From Cutibacterium porci (GTDB lineage Bacteria; Actinomycetota; Actinomycetes; Propionibacteriales; Propionibacteriaceae), in assembly GCF_009696315.1 (NCBI RefSeq), contig NZ_VUMG01000001.1:682001-746000 (forward strand): DNA of 64,000 nucleotides, written 5' to 3'. A program made the translations under genes and the position numbers. How positions within the stretch are numbered: position 1 is the first letter of the stretch; each line of letters opens with the position of its first letter. The notes under the pieces were generated by a model that saw nothing but the letters and a program-made list of their open reading frames with translations, was not told where the DNA came from and searched no databases. Below are positions 53,549 through 62,769 of this stretch, one piece after another.

Positions 53549-54976
53549 CTAGTCGGCGATGAGCTCGGCCACTGTGTTTTCAGACGACCTGGCCCAGGGT
53601 GTGCCGCTGATGATGGCTAGTGTCAGAATGATTGCTGCTGAGCCAACCATGATCCACCAGTTTGGGAGGGCAGCCTGAGCGGCCGACGTGCCACTGCGAA
53701 GCCCGGCGTTGTACAGGGCGCCAAAGATTGCTACCCCTACGGCTTGACCCGTTTGTCGTGCGACTCCCATCGTGGCTCCGGCCACCCCAGCTTGTGAACG
53801 GGGCATACCCGACAAGGCCGTGTTATTGAGGGCGGCGTTGGCCGCGCCCATGGCCGATCCGAGAAGGATCGAGGCAATGAGGTAGACAATCCACGGATTG
53901 TCCACTGATGCGGTCGTCAAGAGTGCGCCACCGGATAGTCCGATAAGAATGGCATGGAGTATGAGGGAGGGTCGTGCTCCCCGCGCCGCCACCATGCGCC
54001 CCGACACCATCGCCAGCGCGCCGGTGCAGATAGCCATGGGAACCAGAAATGCCCCGGCGGCCAAGGGTGAAAAACCCATCTCGTTTTGCAAGAACAGGGC
54101 GTTGATGAACGAGAACCCAGTATTTGAGGCGAATGCAAACAGGGCGATCAGGTTCGCCAGTGTGAAAGGCATTGACTTAAAGAATCGCAATTCCAGCATG
54201 GGCTCGTTAACAGTGCGTTCAACGACAACGAATCCTGCCAGTGACAACGCCGCTACCGCAAAAAGGATGGACGAGACCAGGTTGGAACCATGTTCTCCGA
54301 CGCGGATAATCGCGTAGCTCAATGACACTAACAGCACCATGGCCAGAACCTGGCCTGCTGGATCGAATTTGCGGGCGTGGGCGGCTTTGGTTTCGGGAAC
54401 GGTGCGCATGATGAGAAATCCGGTGATAGCCACGATCGGAACGTTGATACCAAAAACCCAACGCCAACTGGCTACGTCGGTGAGTACGCCGCCAATGAGC
54501 GGTCCGACGGCCAGTGATATTCCCTGGATGGCCCCCCAAACGCCGATGGCCCGGGCTCGCTGTGCGTTGTCGAGGAAAACATTTCCGATGATGGCTAAGG
54601 CCACCGGAGGCATCGTCGCCCCGCCCAATGCTTGCACGGCTCGGGCGGCAATGAGCATCTGTGGGCCGATCGCGATTGCCGACAGTAGGGAACCGAGTCC
54701 AAAAATCGTCAAACCCTGTATGAGAGCGCGACGTCGACCAAATCTGTCGCCCATCGATCCAGCGAACATGAGTATCGAAGCCAGCACCACCATAAAGATG
54801 TCCACCACCCATTGCAGTTGCTCAGTGGTGGCGTGTAGATCGCGCCCAATTGAGGGCAGCATCACGTTGACAGCTGAAATATCCAAGATTGACACGAAGA
54901 GGACCATGGACAATGACAGCAAGGTGATCCGGCGATCTCGGTCGGTCAGCTCCGCGACAGACTTGGTTTGAGCCAT
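53549..54976 (-). CDS. MFS drug/efflux transporter (DHA2 type)
   Basis: The 475-residue membrane protein has about fourteen helices. It reads LFVSILDISAVNVMLPSIGRDL near the start and GDRFGRRRALIQG in the loop after helix 2. These resemble the EmrB/QacA family of drug or metabolite exporters. It is in the cobalamin region but convergent to cbiP, so it is likely independent. Substrate is unknown. Confidence 0.88.
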   Translation of the reverse strand: MAQTKSVAELTDRDRRITLLSLSMVLFVSILDISAVNVMLPSIGRDLHATTEQLQWVVDIFMVVLASILMFAGSMGDRFGRRRALIQGLTIFGLGSLLSAIAIGPQMLIAARAVQALGGATMPPVALAIIGNVFLDNAQRARAIGVWGAIQGISLAVGPLIGGVLTDVASWRWVFGINVPIVAITGFLIMRTVPETKAAHARKFDPAGQVLAMVLLVSLSYAIIRVGEHGSNLVSSILFAVAALSLAGFVVVERTVNEPMLELRFFKSMPFTLANLIALFAFASNTGFSFINALFLQNEMGFSPLAAGAFLVPMAICTGALAMVSGRMVAARGARPSLILHAILIGLSGGALLTTASVDNPWIVYLIASILLGSAMGAANAALNNTALSGMPRSQAGVAGATMGVARQTGQAVGVAIFGALYNAGLRSGTSAAQAALPNWWIMVGSAAIILTLAIISGTPWARSSENTVAELIAD

Positions 54977-55094
54977 TCAGTAGTCTCCTTGATCGGGTCA
55001 GGGCATCCCCATAACGCGACATGTCGCGATTGTCTTCCCGAGGCTGCGGGGACGCATTCGTGACAGTCGCGGGTGTGTGCGGTCCTCCGTCTCG

Positions 55095-55215
55095 GCTATG
55101 CTCAATACGCAATCGAGCGATGAGCAATCCGGTGTAAGTCCGGAGCGGTCCCGCCACTGTGAGACACCCCATGCGGTGCAGCCAGACGCTCTGCCCGATT
55201 CCTGCTGACTAGACC
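55095..55215 (+). ncRNA. Cobalamin riboswitch upstream of cbiL
   Basis: The conserved core CCGGTGTAAGTCCGG is followed by GCGGTCCCGCCACTGTGA (55123-55162) and the B12 box AGCCAGAC (55180-55187). Downstream, a CTGAC...GTCAG stem lies before the ATG at 55245. It should lower expression of cbiL-cbiF-cbiEGH when cobalamin is bound. Boundaries are approximate. Confidence 0.9.
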
Positions 55216-55244
55216 GTCAGGCGAGGATACCTGAGGAGACCTAC

Positions 55245-56000
55245 ATGAATGATGCCACGTCACGCACGCTCTTCGGAGTGGGAGTTGGCCCGGGCGATCC
55301 GGAACTCGTCACCGTGAAAACTGTGCGTATCTTGCGTGAGGCAGACGTCATCCTCGTTCCATACACTGAGGCCACAACGGATGGTCCAGGGCGTGCCGAG
55401 AGCATCATCACGGCTATCGCCCCCGAGCTCGCTGAGCGCATCAAACGCATACCGTTCTCGATGCGAGAGAGGTCTGGCGTTGGCCAGATGCGAAGGGCTT
55501 CGTGGCAGGTCTCTGCAGACGCCGCAGTGACGGCCTTTGATGAGGGAGCTCACACCGTTGCCCTCGCCACCGTCGGAGATCCCACTGTTTTTTCGACCTT
55601 CACGTATCTACGCGCCAACGTTGAGGAGAGGCTGCCTGACGTCACCGTCAAGTTGAGCCCTGGCATCACCGCCATGCAGGCCTTGTCAGCGGCGTCAGGG
55701 CGACCGTTGGTGGAAGGCAGGGAGATCCTGGCACTTGTGCCCGCCACCGTCGGCATAGACAAACTTGGGCACGTTCTTGACGTCGTCGACTCAGTGGCCA
55801 TCTACAAGGGTGGACGCAAACTACCCGAGGTCGTCGAGCAGCTGCGCAGCCGTAACCGTCAAGCCGTCATCGGAACCGACGTCACCTTGGAATCCGAACA
55901 GATCATCACCCTTGACGAGGTCTCCGACGCACAGACCTTGCCGTACTTTTCAACTGTCCTCACAACTCCAGAGCGCACCACCACAGGAGGAAAACTGTGA
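55245..56000 (+). CDS. cbiL: Precorrin-2 / cobalt-factor II C20-methyltransferase CbiL
   Basis: The 251-residue enzyme adds a methyl group at C20. It has the SAM-binding FGVGVGPGDPELVTVKT, and LATVGDPTVFSTFTYL, the family hallmarks. GAGGAG precedes the ATG. It is the first gene after the riboswitch, and its stop overlaps the next start by four bases (GTGA). In the anaerobic route it acts on cobalt-factor II. Confidence 0.93.
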   Translation: MNDATSRTLFGVGVGPGDPELVTVKTVRILREADVILVPYTEATTDGPGRAESIITAIAPELAERIKRIPFSMRERSGVGQMRRASWQVSADAAVTAFDEGAHTVALATVGDPTVFSTFTYLRANVEERLPDVTVKLSPGITAMQALSAASGRPLVEGREILALVPATVGIDKLGHVLDVVDSVAIYKGGRKLPEVVEQLRSRNRQAVIGTDVTLESEQIITLDEVSDAQTLPYFSTVLTTPERTTTGGKL

Positions 56001-56968
56001 ATAAACCTCAGGCCGCACGACCCACCCAACACGCGTCTGAGAAGGCCCTGGAGGATGTCGACCACAACGCCATCGAACCGCCACCGGTGCCTCGCCGCGA
56101 CATTCCCGACGGGGCGGGCAGGATCGTCTTCGTCGGTGCTGGCCCGGGGGCTCCTGACCTTGTGAGTGTGCGTGGCGCTCGGGTTATTGAGACTGCCGAC
56201 ATCATCATTTGGGCCTCCAGCTTGGTACACCCCGACATGGTCGCTCGCCACAAGGAGGGCGCCGAGCTCATTGACTCAGCTTCCATCCCGCTGGAAGACC
56301 TTGAACCCCTCTACACTCGCGCCCGCGACGAGGGTTTGGTGGTGGCGAGGGTCCACACCGGTGACCCGTCCATTTACGGGGCCACCGCCGAGCAGCGCGA
56401 CCTGTGCCGTCGCATCGGCATCGACTTTGAAACTATCCCTGGTATTTCAGCATTTTCGGCGGCTGCAGCCCGGATGGACGTCGAGATTACCGTTCCAGAA
56501 GTCTCCCAATCCCTCATCCTTACCCGGCTTGAGGGTGGACGGACGCCCATGCCTGACGGTGAGACAGTTGCCTCTTTCGCCCGCCACGGGGCGACGATGG
56601 CCATCTACCTGTCAGCGGCCCGCAATAAGGCGCTTCAGGAGGCCTTGCTGGAGGGCGGCTATTCGCCCGAAACCCCATGCATTATTGGATATGCGGTGAC
56701 GTGGCCTGAGGAGATGATGTTCCGCTGCGACCTGGCCCACTTGTCGGAGACGATGCGCAACCACAAGCTATGGAAACACGCCGTCGTCCTGGTGGGCCCT
56801 GCGTTAGCCGATGGGCCGATCTCCACCCGCAGTCACCTTTATCATCCCGGTTTCCGCCATGAGTACCGCGGAGCTGACGCCCAGGCCCATGCTGACCTTG
56901 AAGCCCACGGCACTCGCGGCGTCTACCACCAAAACTCTACGAACCCCGACACGAAGGGCAATTCATGA
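55997..56968 (+). CDS. cbiF: Precorrin-4 / cobalt-precorrin-4 C11-methyltransferase CbiF
   Basis: The 323-residue protein has a 35-residue N-terminal extension before FVGAGPGAPDLVSVRG. It also has HTGDPSIYGATAEQRD and the typical GPAL-type C-terminal part. It methylates C11 of the corrin ring. It overlaps the preceding and the following genes by four bases each. The C-terminal tail is longer than usual. Confidence 0.93.
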   Translation: MNKPQAARPTQHASEKALEDVDHNAIEPPPVPRRDIPDGAGRIVFVGAGPGAPDLVSVRGARVIETADIIIWASSLVHPDMVARHKEGAELIDSASIPLEDLEPLYTRARDEGLVVARVHTGDPSIYGATAEQRDLCRRIGIDFETIPGISAFSAAAARMDVEITVPEVSQSLILTRLEGGRTPMPDGETVASFARHGATMAIYLSAARNKALQEALLEGGYSPETPCIIGYAVTWPEEMMFRCDLAHLSETMRNHKLWKHAVVLVGPALADGPISTRSHLYHPGFRHEYRGADAQAHADLEAHGTRGVYHQNSTNPDTKGNS

Positions 56969-59553
56969 TTCGCGTCCACGGATACCTCGGCACTATTAGT
57001 GACGCCTTGCGCGAAGAGGTCGCTCAAGCGGAACTGGTTGTCGGTGGTCAGCGTCACCTCGACGCCCTCGACGTCCCCGCCGATAAGCGTCAGAAACTCG
57101 GTCTCATCGGGCCCGCTATCACCCGAATCCAGTCCTTGCCTGATGACGCCAGCGTCGTCGTTGTTGCCTCCGGCGACCCACTCTTCTTCGGTGTAGTTCG
57201 TCGCATCCGGCAGGCTGGTTTGCCCGTCGAAGTAGTGACGGCCCCGACATCTTTACAGGCGGCGTTCGCAGCCGTCGCCCTGCCGTGGGATGACGCCCAG
57301 TTCGTCTCGTCTCACTCCAAGAACATCGAGACCGCTATTCGGCTAGCGAAAATCCACCCCAAGGTTGGCGTGCTGACGGCTCCCAATCGAGGTCTGCCCG
57401 AGCTGGTTGAGGGTCTTGCCGGGCGTGGCAAGATCTTCGTGCTCGCCGAGAAGGTCGGCGAGGAGGATCAGCGGGTGCGCATCCTTGACGACGCCGCTGC
57501 CAAGGCCGTCATTGCACACGAGGACATCCTCACCCCCAACGTCGTGTTGGTGCTCGACCACCACCCGGATTCCCCGAACGCGCTCGGCGTGAACCCTGAG
57601 CTTGCTGGTGACGTCAACGCCAATGGCCCCGATGATCCTCAGCCCGGCACCGACACGAACCCTGACGGTTCCGATCGCGACCCCATCATCGGACAAGTCA
57701 TCAACTCCGACGCTGCTGCGGCTCACGCCGAAGCTATCGACGGTGCCCTCGGGCGGAAGACGAAAAAGTACGTCGGACCGTCGCGCAGCGGGTTGGCTGC
57801 AGCGTGGGGGGAGTGCGATCTCATCATCTCCCACCTGGCCCTGGGGGCCACCACCCGAATCATTGCCCCGCTGCTGGAGTCCAAGAAAACTGACCCCGGT
57901 GTGGTCGTCGTTGACGAGGCTGGACGCTTTGCCATCCCCCTCGTGGGTGGTCACGTCGGTGGGGCTAACGAGCTTTCACGTACTGTTGCCGAGGCCCTGG
58001 GGGGGACTGCAGTTGTCTCCACCGCAACCGACTCGTTGGGCGTACCCGCCCTCGACCAGCTCGGCTGGGCTTACGAGGGTGACGTCGCGGGCGTGACCGG
58101 CTCGATCATTGCTGGACGGTCGGTGCTCGTCGTCCGCGAGCAGCCTTGGCCGCTGCCCCCGCTACCTAAAAATGTTACTGAGGACGCCGAGACCCCAGCT
58201 GCCCGGATCATTGTTTCCGAGCGGGTCGCAGAACGCGTCCTTGCCGATCACGGCGATGATGTGCCCACCGTCGTCTTGCACCCGAATTGTTTAGTCGTCG
58301 GGATGGGGTGCAACAAGGGTACCGACGTTGAGCCGCTGCGCGACCTCCTCACCACGACGTTGCAGGACGCGGGCCTTGCCCTTGGCTCGGTGACTCGTTT
58401 GGTGTCTCACGAGGTCAAAGCTGGTGAGCTCGGGCTGGTGAAGCTAGCCAACCAACTCGGTGTGGAGTACCGCACCGAGCCCGCTGAGGCACTGGCTGCT
58501 CAGGATGTCCCGACTCCCTCTGACGTCGTTGCTCGTGAGGTCGGGACCCCGAGCGTCAGTGAGGCTGCCGTGCTGTGTCAGGGGGCCGAGTTGCTGGTGC
58601 ATAAGACAAAAACTCCGGAGGCTACCTGCGCCATTGGTCGCATTCCGGCTCGTGGACATCTTTCAGTGGTCGGACTTGGACCTGGCTCCCGCGATCTGCT
58701 GACTCCGCGAGCCGTCGACGCTATTCGTAACGCAACTTTCATTGCTGGTTATGCCCCCTATGTGCGGCAGATACGTGACCTGGTGCGTCCGGGGGCCACA
58801 ATCCTCGCCACTAAAATGGGCACTGAAGAGGAACGCACCCAGGCCGCTATCGACGCCGCCCGGGATGGCCGCAATGTGGCCTTCGTATGTGGTGGCGACC
58901 CCGCCATTTACGCGATGGCCTCCCCGACCCTGGAGATGGGCACCGACGGTATCGACGTCGAGATCGTCCCAGGAGTAACCGCAGAACTTGCCATCTCGGC
59001 TATCCTCGGCGCCCCGCTGGGACACGACCACGCGACCATCAGCCTGTCCGACCTCCACACTGACTGGGACCTCATCCTCAAGCGCGTGAAGGCTGCTGCT
59101 GAGGGAGACCTCGTCACCACCTTCTATAACCCGCGCTCGCGCACTCGTACCCACCAGCTCCCCGATGCTTTAGCGATCATGGCCGAGCACCGACCGCCCT
59201 CCACTCCGGTGGCCTTGGTCTCGCACGCTGAGCGTCGTCAGCAGCAAGTGATTATGTCTACCCTCGAACAGTTCAAGCCCGAATGGTGTGGCATGACAAC
59301 CTTGGTCGTCGTCGGTTCGACGACGACCAAATACGTCAGCTCTGGTGACGGGCGACGTCTTATGGTCACGCCGCGTGACTATCACTGGATGGACGGGCGT
59401 GTCTCGGGTGAGGCTCACAAGAACTACACCCACAAAGACTTACCGAAGGCTGACGACGAGACGTACCTCTCCAAGCCTCCGGTCCACTCCACTCGTATGC
59501 CCCAGTCCACAACCGATACGAACGAACCGATACAAAGGATTCGAAATGACTGA
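56965..59553 (+). CDS. cbiEGH: CbiE-CbiG-CbiH fused cobalamin biosynthesis protein
   Basis: The 862-residue protein joins three enzymes. CbiE (about 1-205) has VVASGDPLFFGV. A linker rich in Asn/Asp/Gly/Pro spans about 206-255. CbiG (about 256-555) contains IISHLALGATTRIIAP and LVVGMGCNKGTD. CbiH (about 564-815) begins GHLSVVGLGPGS and has VCGGDPAIYAMAS and TTFYNPRSRTR. CbiG opens the ring, CbiH methylates C17 and CbiE C5. A similar fusion is known in P. freudenreichii, to my recollection. The decarboxylase CbiT is not present in it. Confidence 0.92.
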   Translation: MIRVHGYLGTISDALREEVAQAELVVGGQRHLDALDVPADKRQKLGLIGPAITRIQSLPDDASVVVVASGDPLFFGVVRRIRQAGLPVEVVTAPTSLQAAFAAVALPWDDAQFVSSHSKNIETAIRLAKIHPKVGVLTAPNRGLPELVEGLAGRGKIFVLAEKVGEEDQRVRILDDAAAKAVIAHEDILTPNVVLVLDHHPDSPNALGVNPELAGDVNANGPDDPQPGTDTNPDGSDRDPIIGQVINSDAAAAHAEAIDGALGRKTKKYVGPSRSGLAAAWGECDLIISHLALGATTRIIAPLLESKKTDPGVVVVDEAGRFAIPLVGGHVGGANELSRTVAEALGGTAVVSTATDSLGVPALDQLGWAYEGDVAGVTGSIIAGRSVLVVREQPWPLPPLPKNVTEDAETPAARIIVSERVAERVLADHGDDVPTVVLHPNCLVVGMGCNKGTDVEPLRDLLTTTLQDAGLALGSVTRLVSHEVKAGELGLVKLANQLGVEYRTEPAEALAAQDVPTPSDVVAREVGTPSVSEAAVLCQGAELLVHKTKTPEATCAIGRIPARGHLSVVGLGPGSRDLLTPRAVDAIRNATFIAGYAPYVRQIRDLVRPGATILATKMGTEEERTQAAIDAARDGRNVAFVCGGDPAIYAMASPTLEMGTDGIDVEIVPGVTAELAISAILGAPLGHDHATISLSDLHTDWDLILKRVKAAAEGDLVTTFYNPRSRTRTHQLPDALAIMAEHRPPSTPVALVSHAERRQQQVIMSTLEQFKPEWCGMTTLVVVGSTTTKYVSSGDGRRLMVTPRDYHWMDGRVSGEAHKNYTHKDLPKADDETYLSKPPVHSTRMPQSTTDTNEPIQRIRND

Positions 59554-60814
59554 CCCTCTCGCTAGTGGAACCCCGCTGGTCATCGCTGCCCACGGCACCC
59601 GTGACGAGGCAGGCATAGCTGAGTGTCGCGCTTTGGTTGAGCGCGTTGCTCGCAAGTTGCCCGGAATCCCGGTGGAGCTGGGATTCGTTGAACTTGCCGA
59701 GCCCGGTATCCCCGAGGCCGTCCGTGCGGCCGTCGCCCAGGCGCCGGACAGGCCGGAGGAGGCCGATGGAGACGACGAGGCGGCGGCTGTTGTTGTGCCG
59801 CTCATGTTCAACACCGGCGGTCACGTCCGCGAGGACATCCCGGCGGCTATCGACGAGGGCCGAGGCAACGCTCGGGTGATGTATTCAGCCCCGCTCTTGC
59901 CGGACGTTCGGATGCGCAAAGCCCTCAACCGTCGTCTTGCACAGACCCTTGCTGCTGGCGAAGGACGCCAGGAGTGGAAGCTCCGCGACACGTCGGTGGT
60001 ATTGGTGGGGCGCGGCGCTTTGGTGCCCGACGCCAATGCTTCCCATTACGCTTTGACGCGGATGTTCTGGGAGGACAATGACCTGTCTCGGGTCGAGCCG
60101 GCTTTCATCCAGGTGACCCGCCCATCGGTCCCAGAGGCGCTGTCCGCCTTGGTCGCGCAGGGGGCCGACCAGATTGTTGTGCAAGGCAATTTCCTGTTTC
60201 CAGGCCTGCTGCATGTGTGGATGACCGAGCAGGTAGAGGCCTGGCAGGCCAGCCACCCCGGCGTCGAGATTCGTATTGCCCCGGTGATCGGTGACTGCGA
60301 CGAGGTTGCAGACGTTGTCGTCGATCGTTATCGCGAACCCCTCGACGAGGTTGGTCTCGGGGAGGGGGCCCCGGTTTATATGTCGGGCCTGAGATTGCAA
60401 GGGCGCAAGGTGCTTGTCGTTGGTGCCGGGCATGTGGCGGAGCGTCGCGTCGTGCGATTGTTGGACGCTGGAGCCGACGTGCATGTCGTCGCCCCAAACT
60501 CCGGCATCCAGCTCACTCGGATGGCCCGAAAAGGGCTGGTGAGTTTGGAGCGTCGAGCCTTCCGCGTCGAAGATCTCGACGGGGTCTGGTTTGTTCAGGC
60601 GCTCACGAACGATCCACAGGTCAATGCTCTGGTGGCTGAGCAGGCTGATAAGCGGGGTATCTTCTGCGTGCGCGGCGATAAAGGCCGTAAGGGCAGTGCG
60701 TTTACCCCGGCTACTCAGCAGGCTGGCGGGATGACGGTGAGCGTCGTCGGAGATCGCACTCCGCGCCGTTCTGCCAAAGTGCGTGACGAGGTGCTACGAG
60801 CTTTGCAGGGCTGA
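59546..60814 (+). CDS. cbiX: CbiX-CysG(B) fusion: cobaltochelatase and precorrin-2 dehydrogenase
   Basis: The 422-residue protein has a CbiX/sirohydrochlorin chelatase half (about 1-285). It includes LVIAAHGTRDEAG with the histidine, and VVPLMFNTGGHVREDIP. A second half (about 290-422) is a Rossmann domain: VLVVGAGHVAERRVVRLL, then RAFRVEDLDGVWFVQALTND, as in CysG-B/Met8. The fusion would make sirohydrochlorin and insert cobalt. AAAGGA precedes ATG 59546; it overlaps cbiEGH by eight bases. Confidence 0.9.
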   Translation: MTDPLASGTPLVIAAHGTRDEAGIAECRALVERVARKLPGIPVELGFVELAEPGIPEAVRAAVAQAPDRPEEADGDDEAAAVVVPLMFNTGGHVREDIPAAIDEGRGNARVMYSAPLLPDVRMRKALNRRLAQTLAAGEGRQEWKLRDTSVVLVGRGALVPDANASHYALTRMFWEDNDLSRVEPAFIQVTRPSVPEALSALVAQGADQIVVQGNFLFPGLLHVWMTEQVEAWQASHPGVEIRIAPVIGDCDEVADVVVDRYREPLDEVGLGEGAPVYMSGLRLQGRKVLVVGAGHVAERRVVRLLDAGADVHVVAPNSGIQLTRMARKGLVSLERRAFRVEDLDGVWFVQALTNDPQVNALVAEQADKRGIFCVRGDKGRKGSAFTPATQQAGGMTVSVVGDRTPRRSAKVRDEVLRALQG

Positions 60815-61714
60815 GTGGCAGTCGTTCATGACATGTCAGGGGGCCACCTGGCCGTGGCGAGCGGTGACGAATATCATCGTCGCGTGATTTCTCACGACCT
60901 GCATGCCCTGGGCTTCGATGCTCCGGATCTCGATACTCTCGTCAACTCTGTCGCTGAGGCTGGTGCCGTTGGTGTGGAGGACGTCGGCGGATTTGACTTG
61001 CTGGCCGCCTTCACTGATCCGTCTGGGGCTCGGCTAGCCCTCATGAAGCAGAAGGGTCACGACGAGATGGAGACTATGGCCTCCCTCGTTGCTCCGACGA
61101 CCCATCCGGCAGATCTGGTGCGGTTCAGCTCGGCGGTGGCTTTAGTTGACATCTATTCCCATGCCAGCCTCGCCTCGATTCTGACCGGGGATTCTGTCCT
61201 TAAGCTGCCGACGGCGAATCGAAAACATTTGGCGCGGTTTCTGGCCAACGTCGATGACCCGGTCGAGATTCCGTTGTGCCCTGAACCCGGCGACGACACT
61301 CCGCGTTTCGTCGAGAACCTGCGAGTGGGTGCAGTGGCGAATCAGATGTTGCGGGTGTTTGAGTCCGAGGACGACTATGGGCGTTCCCACGAGGGATCGC
61401 TGGGCAGCGAGCTCCAGTTCGCCGCCGGCACCCTGATTAGTCCTTGGCTGATGGAGATCAACGCTGGGCGCGCGACCCGTCGTGAGGCGAGCGCTGTCGC
61501 TGAGATGACGATGGTGTGTAAGAGAGTCGAAAGGCGCACGAATGCCCTTACCGGGGTGGACTGGTACCGAATCGTGGGTGACACGTCAATTCCCATGACC
61601 CTGGCTGTTCCTGCGGATCTGCCACGGGCGCCGCATGAGGGATCAGTCGTTACTGGGCAGGTCGTCCCAGTCGTGTCGACGGGAACCTGGGAGGGCGACG
61701 CCCTCTGGGGGTGA
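60815..61714 (+). CDS. Unknown protein inside the cobalamin operon
   Basis: The 299-residue protein starts at GTG directly after the cbiX stop. It reads VASGDEYHRRVISHDLHALG, then FTDPSGARLALMKQ, which has a faint resemblance to a glyoxalase-like (VOC) fold. The rest (YSHASLASILTGDSVLKLPT, VAEMTMVCKRVERRTNALTG) is unrecognised. No membrane helix or cysteine-rich motif. Tight linkage suggests a link to the pathway, perhaps cofactor handling. That is inference. Confidence 0.65.
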   Translation: MAVVHDMSGGHLAVASGDEYHRRVISHDLHALGFDAPDLDTLVNSVAEAGAVGVEDVGGFDLLAAFTDPSGARLALMKQKGHDEMETMASLVAPTTHPADLVRFSSAVALVDIYSHASLASILTGDSVLKLPTANRKHLARFLANVDDPVEIPLCPEPGDDTPRFVENLRVGAVANQMLRVFESEDDYGRSHEGSLGSELQFAAGTLISPWLMEINAGRATRREASAVAEMTMVCKRVERRTNALTGVDWYRIVGDTSIPMTLAVPADLPRAPHEGSVVTGQVVPVVSTGTWEGDALWG

Positions 61715-61812
61715 ACTCCGGCACGGTCATGATGGGCTGGTCACAGCTGAAGCAGCGGAACGCTGTAGCTAGAGTGACTAGTCGCCGTCGCGGACAGAGC
61801 GATTCGCTGCCG

Positions 61813-62466
61813 TCAGCGATGACTGTTGGTCAACTCGTCGGTCGAGGCAATGGCGTTAATGGCGGCCACTGCGATCGCCGACCCACCGCGTCGTCCCAGC
61901 AAGGTGAGGTACTCCAGTCCCAGCTGCGAGTCAACGAGGGCCTGCTTGGACTCCGCTGCACCGACGAACCCGACCGGGATACCGACGACGGCTGCCGGGC
62001 GAGCGCCGGTCTCTTCGCATACGTCAAGCACGCGAAACAGCGCGGTGGGGGCATTGCCGATAGCGACAATGGCTCCGTCGAGTTTGCCTTCCTCGGCCCA
62101 CAAGTCCACTGCGGCGCAGGTCTTCGTCATGTTTTTCGTGTGAGCGATTTCGGCCAGGCGAGGATCCTTGATGTAGCAGATCGTGTCGTTGTCGCGCGGA
62201 AGTCGGGATCGGATGATACCAGTGGCCGTCATGGAGGAATCACACAGAATCGGCGCACCATCCCCTAGGGCTTTGCGAGCTGCCGTCACCACTGCCGGGG
62301 TAAAAGCGATGTCGTCGGCGATGGCCGGATCGGCAGCGGCGTGGATCATTCGGACGACGACACCCTCCACGTCAGTAGGGAAGCGATCCAGATTCGCCTC
62401 GGAGCGAATAATGCGGAAAGACTCGCGGTAGATGTCGGATCCGTTATTGACGTACTCGTGGGCCAC
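61813..62466 (-). CDS. cbiC: Precorrin-8X / cobalt-precorrin-8 methylmutase CbiC
   Basis: The 217-residue enzyme moves a methyl group from C11 to C12 to give cobyrinic acid. The catalytic histidine is H42 (VRMIHAAADP). CDSSMTATGIIR, GNAPTALFRVLD and VGIPVGFVGAAESK are hallmarks. It is transcribed leftward, convergent with the operon that ends at 61714 and divergent from cbiM. Also called CobH. Confidence 0.93.
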   Translation of the reverse strand: MAHEYVNNGSDIYRESFRIIRSEANLDRFPTDVEGVVVRMIHAAADPAIADDIAFTPAVVTAARKALGDGAPILCDSSMTATGIIRSRLPRDNDTICYIKDPRLAEIAHTKNMTKTCAAVDLWAEEGKLDGAIVAIGNAPTALFRVLDVCEETGARPAAVVGIPVGFVGAAESKQALVDSQLGLEYLTLLGRRGGSAIAVAAINAIASTDELTNSHR

Positions 62467-62599
62467 GATGTTGCTCCTGACGGCAGGGAAGGCTTAGGGT
62501 AATTCCTTGGAAGCGTAACACCAAGCCACCGCCTAGTAATACTGGCGGAATACTGCTTAGGCAATCCTTGGATTTAGCCTTGGGAGCGGCTGTGTTTGA

Positions 62600-62715
62600 C
62601 TGGCTTCTGTACAACTCAAGAATGTCCTGATGACGTGGTTGAAGCCGGGGAACGCCGGCACGGACGCGCCACTGTGAACGATCCTATTGTGGATCGGAAG
62701 TCAGATCTGCTGCGT
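62600..62715 (+). ncRNA. Cobalamin riboswitch upstream of cbiM
   Basis: The core GAAGCCGGGGAACGCCGGCA is followed by CGCGCCACTGTGAACG and the B12 box region GGAAGTCAGATCTGC (62696-62710). A downstream stem can hide the ribosome-binding site of cbiM. Most of the 303-base cbiC-cbiM gap is this element plus the cbiC promoter. Boundaries are approximate. Confidence 0.85.
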
Positions 62716-62723
62716 ATATCAGG

Positions 62724-62757
62724 CCTTTCCAGGACGGGACGCGAATCCCGAGAAAGG
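62724..62757 (+). promoter_or_regulatory. Ribosome-binding-site-hiding hairpin
   Basis: CCTTTC (62724-62729) pairs with GAAAGG (62752-62757), and CGGGA (62735-62739) with TCCCG (62746-62750) inside. The AAAGGAG ribosome-binding sequence of cbiM (62753-62759) falls in the outer stem. That suits control of translation by the riboswitch. Confidence 0.7.
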
Positions 62758-62769
62758 AGATGACACCTC

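Noticed and set aside
61711-62268. Long forward frame opposite cbiC
   Set aside because: It is the shadow of cbiC, which has all methylmutase motifs; the forward frame has no recognisable domain.
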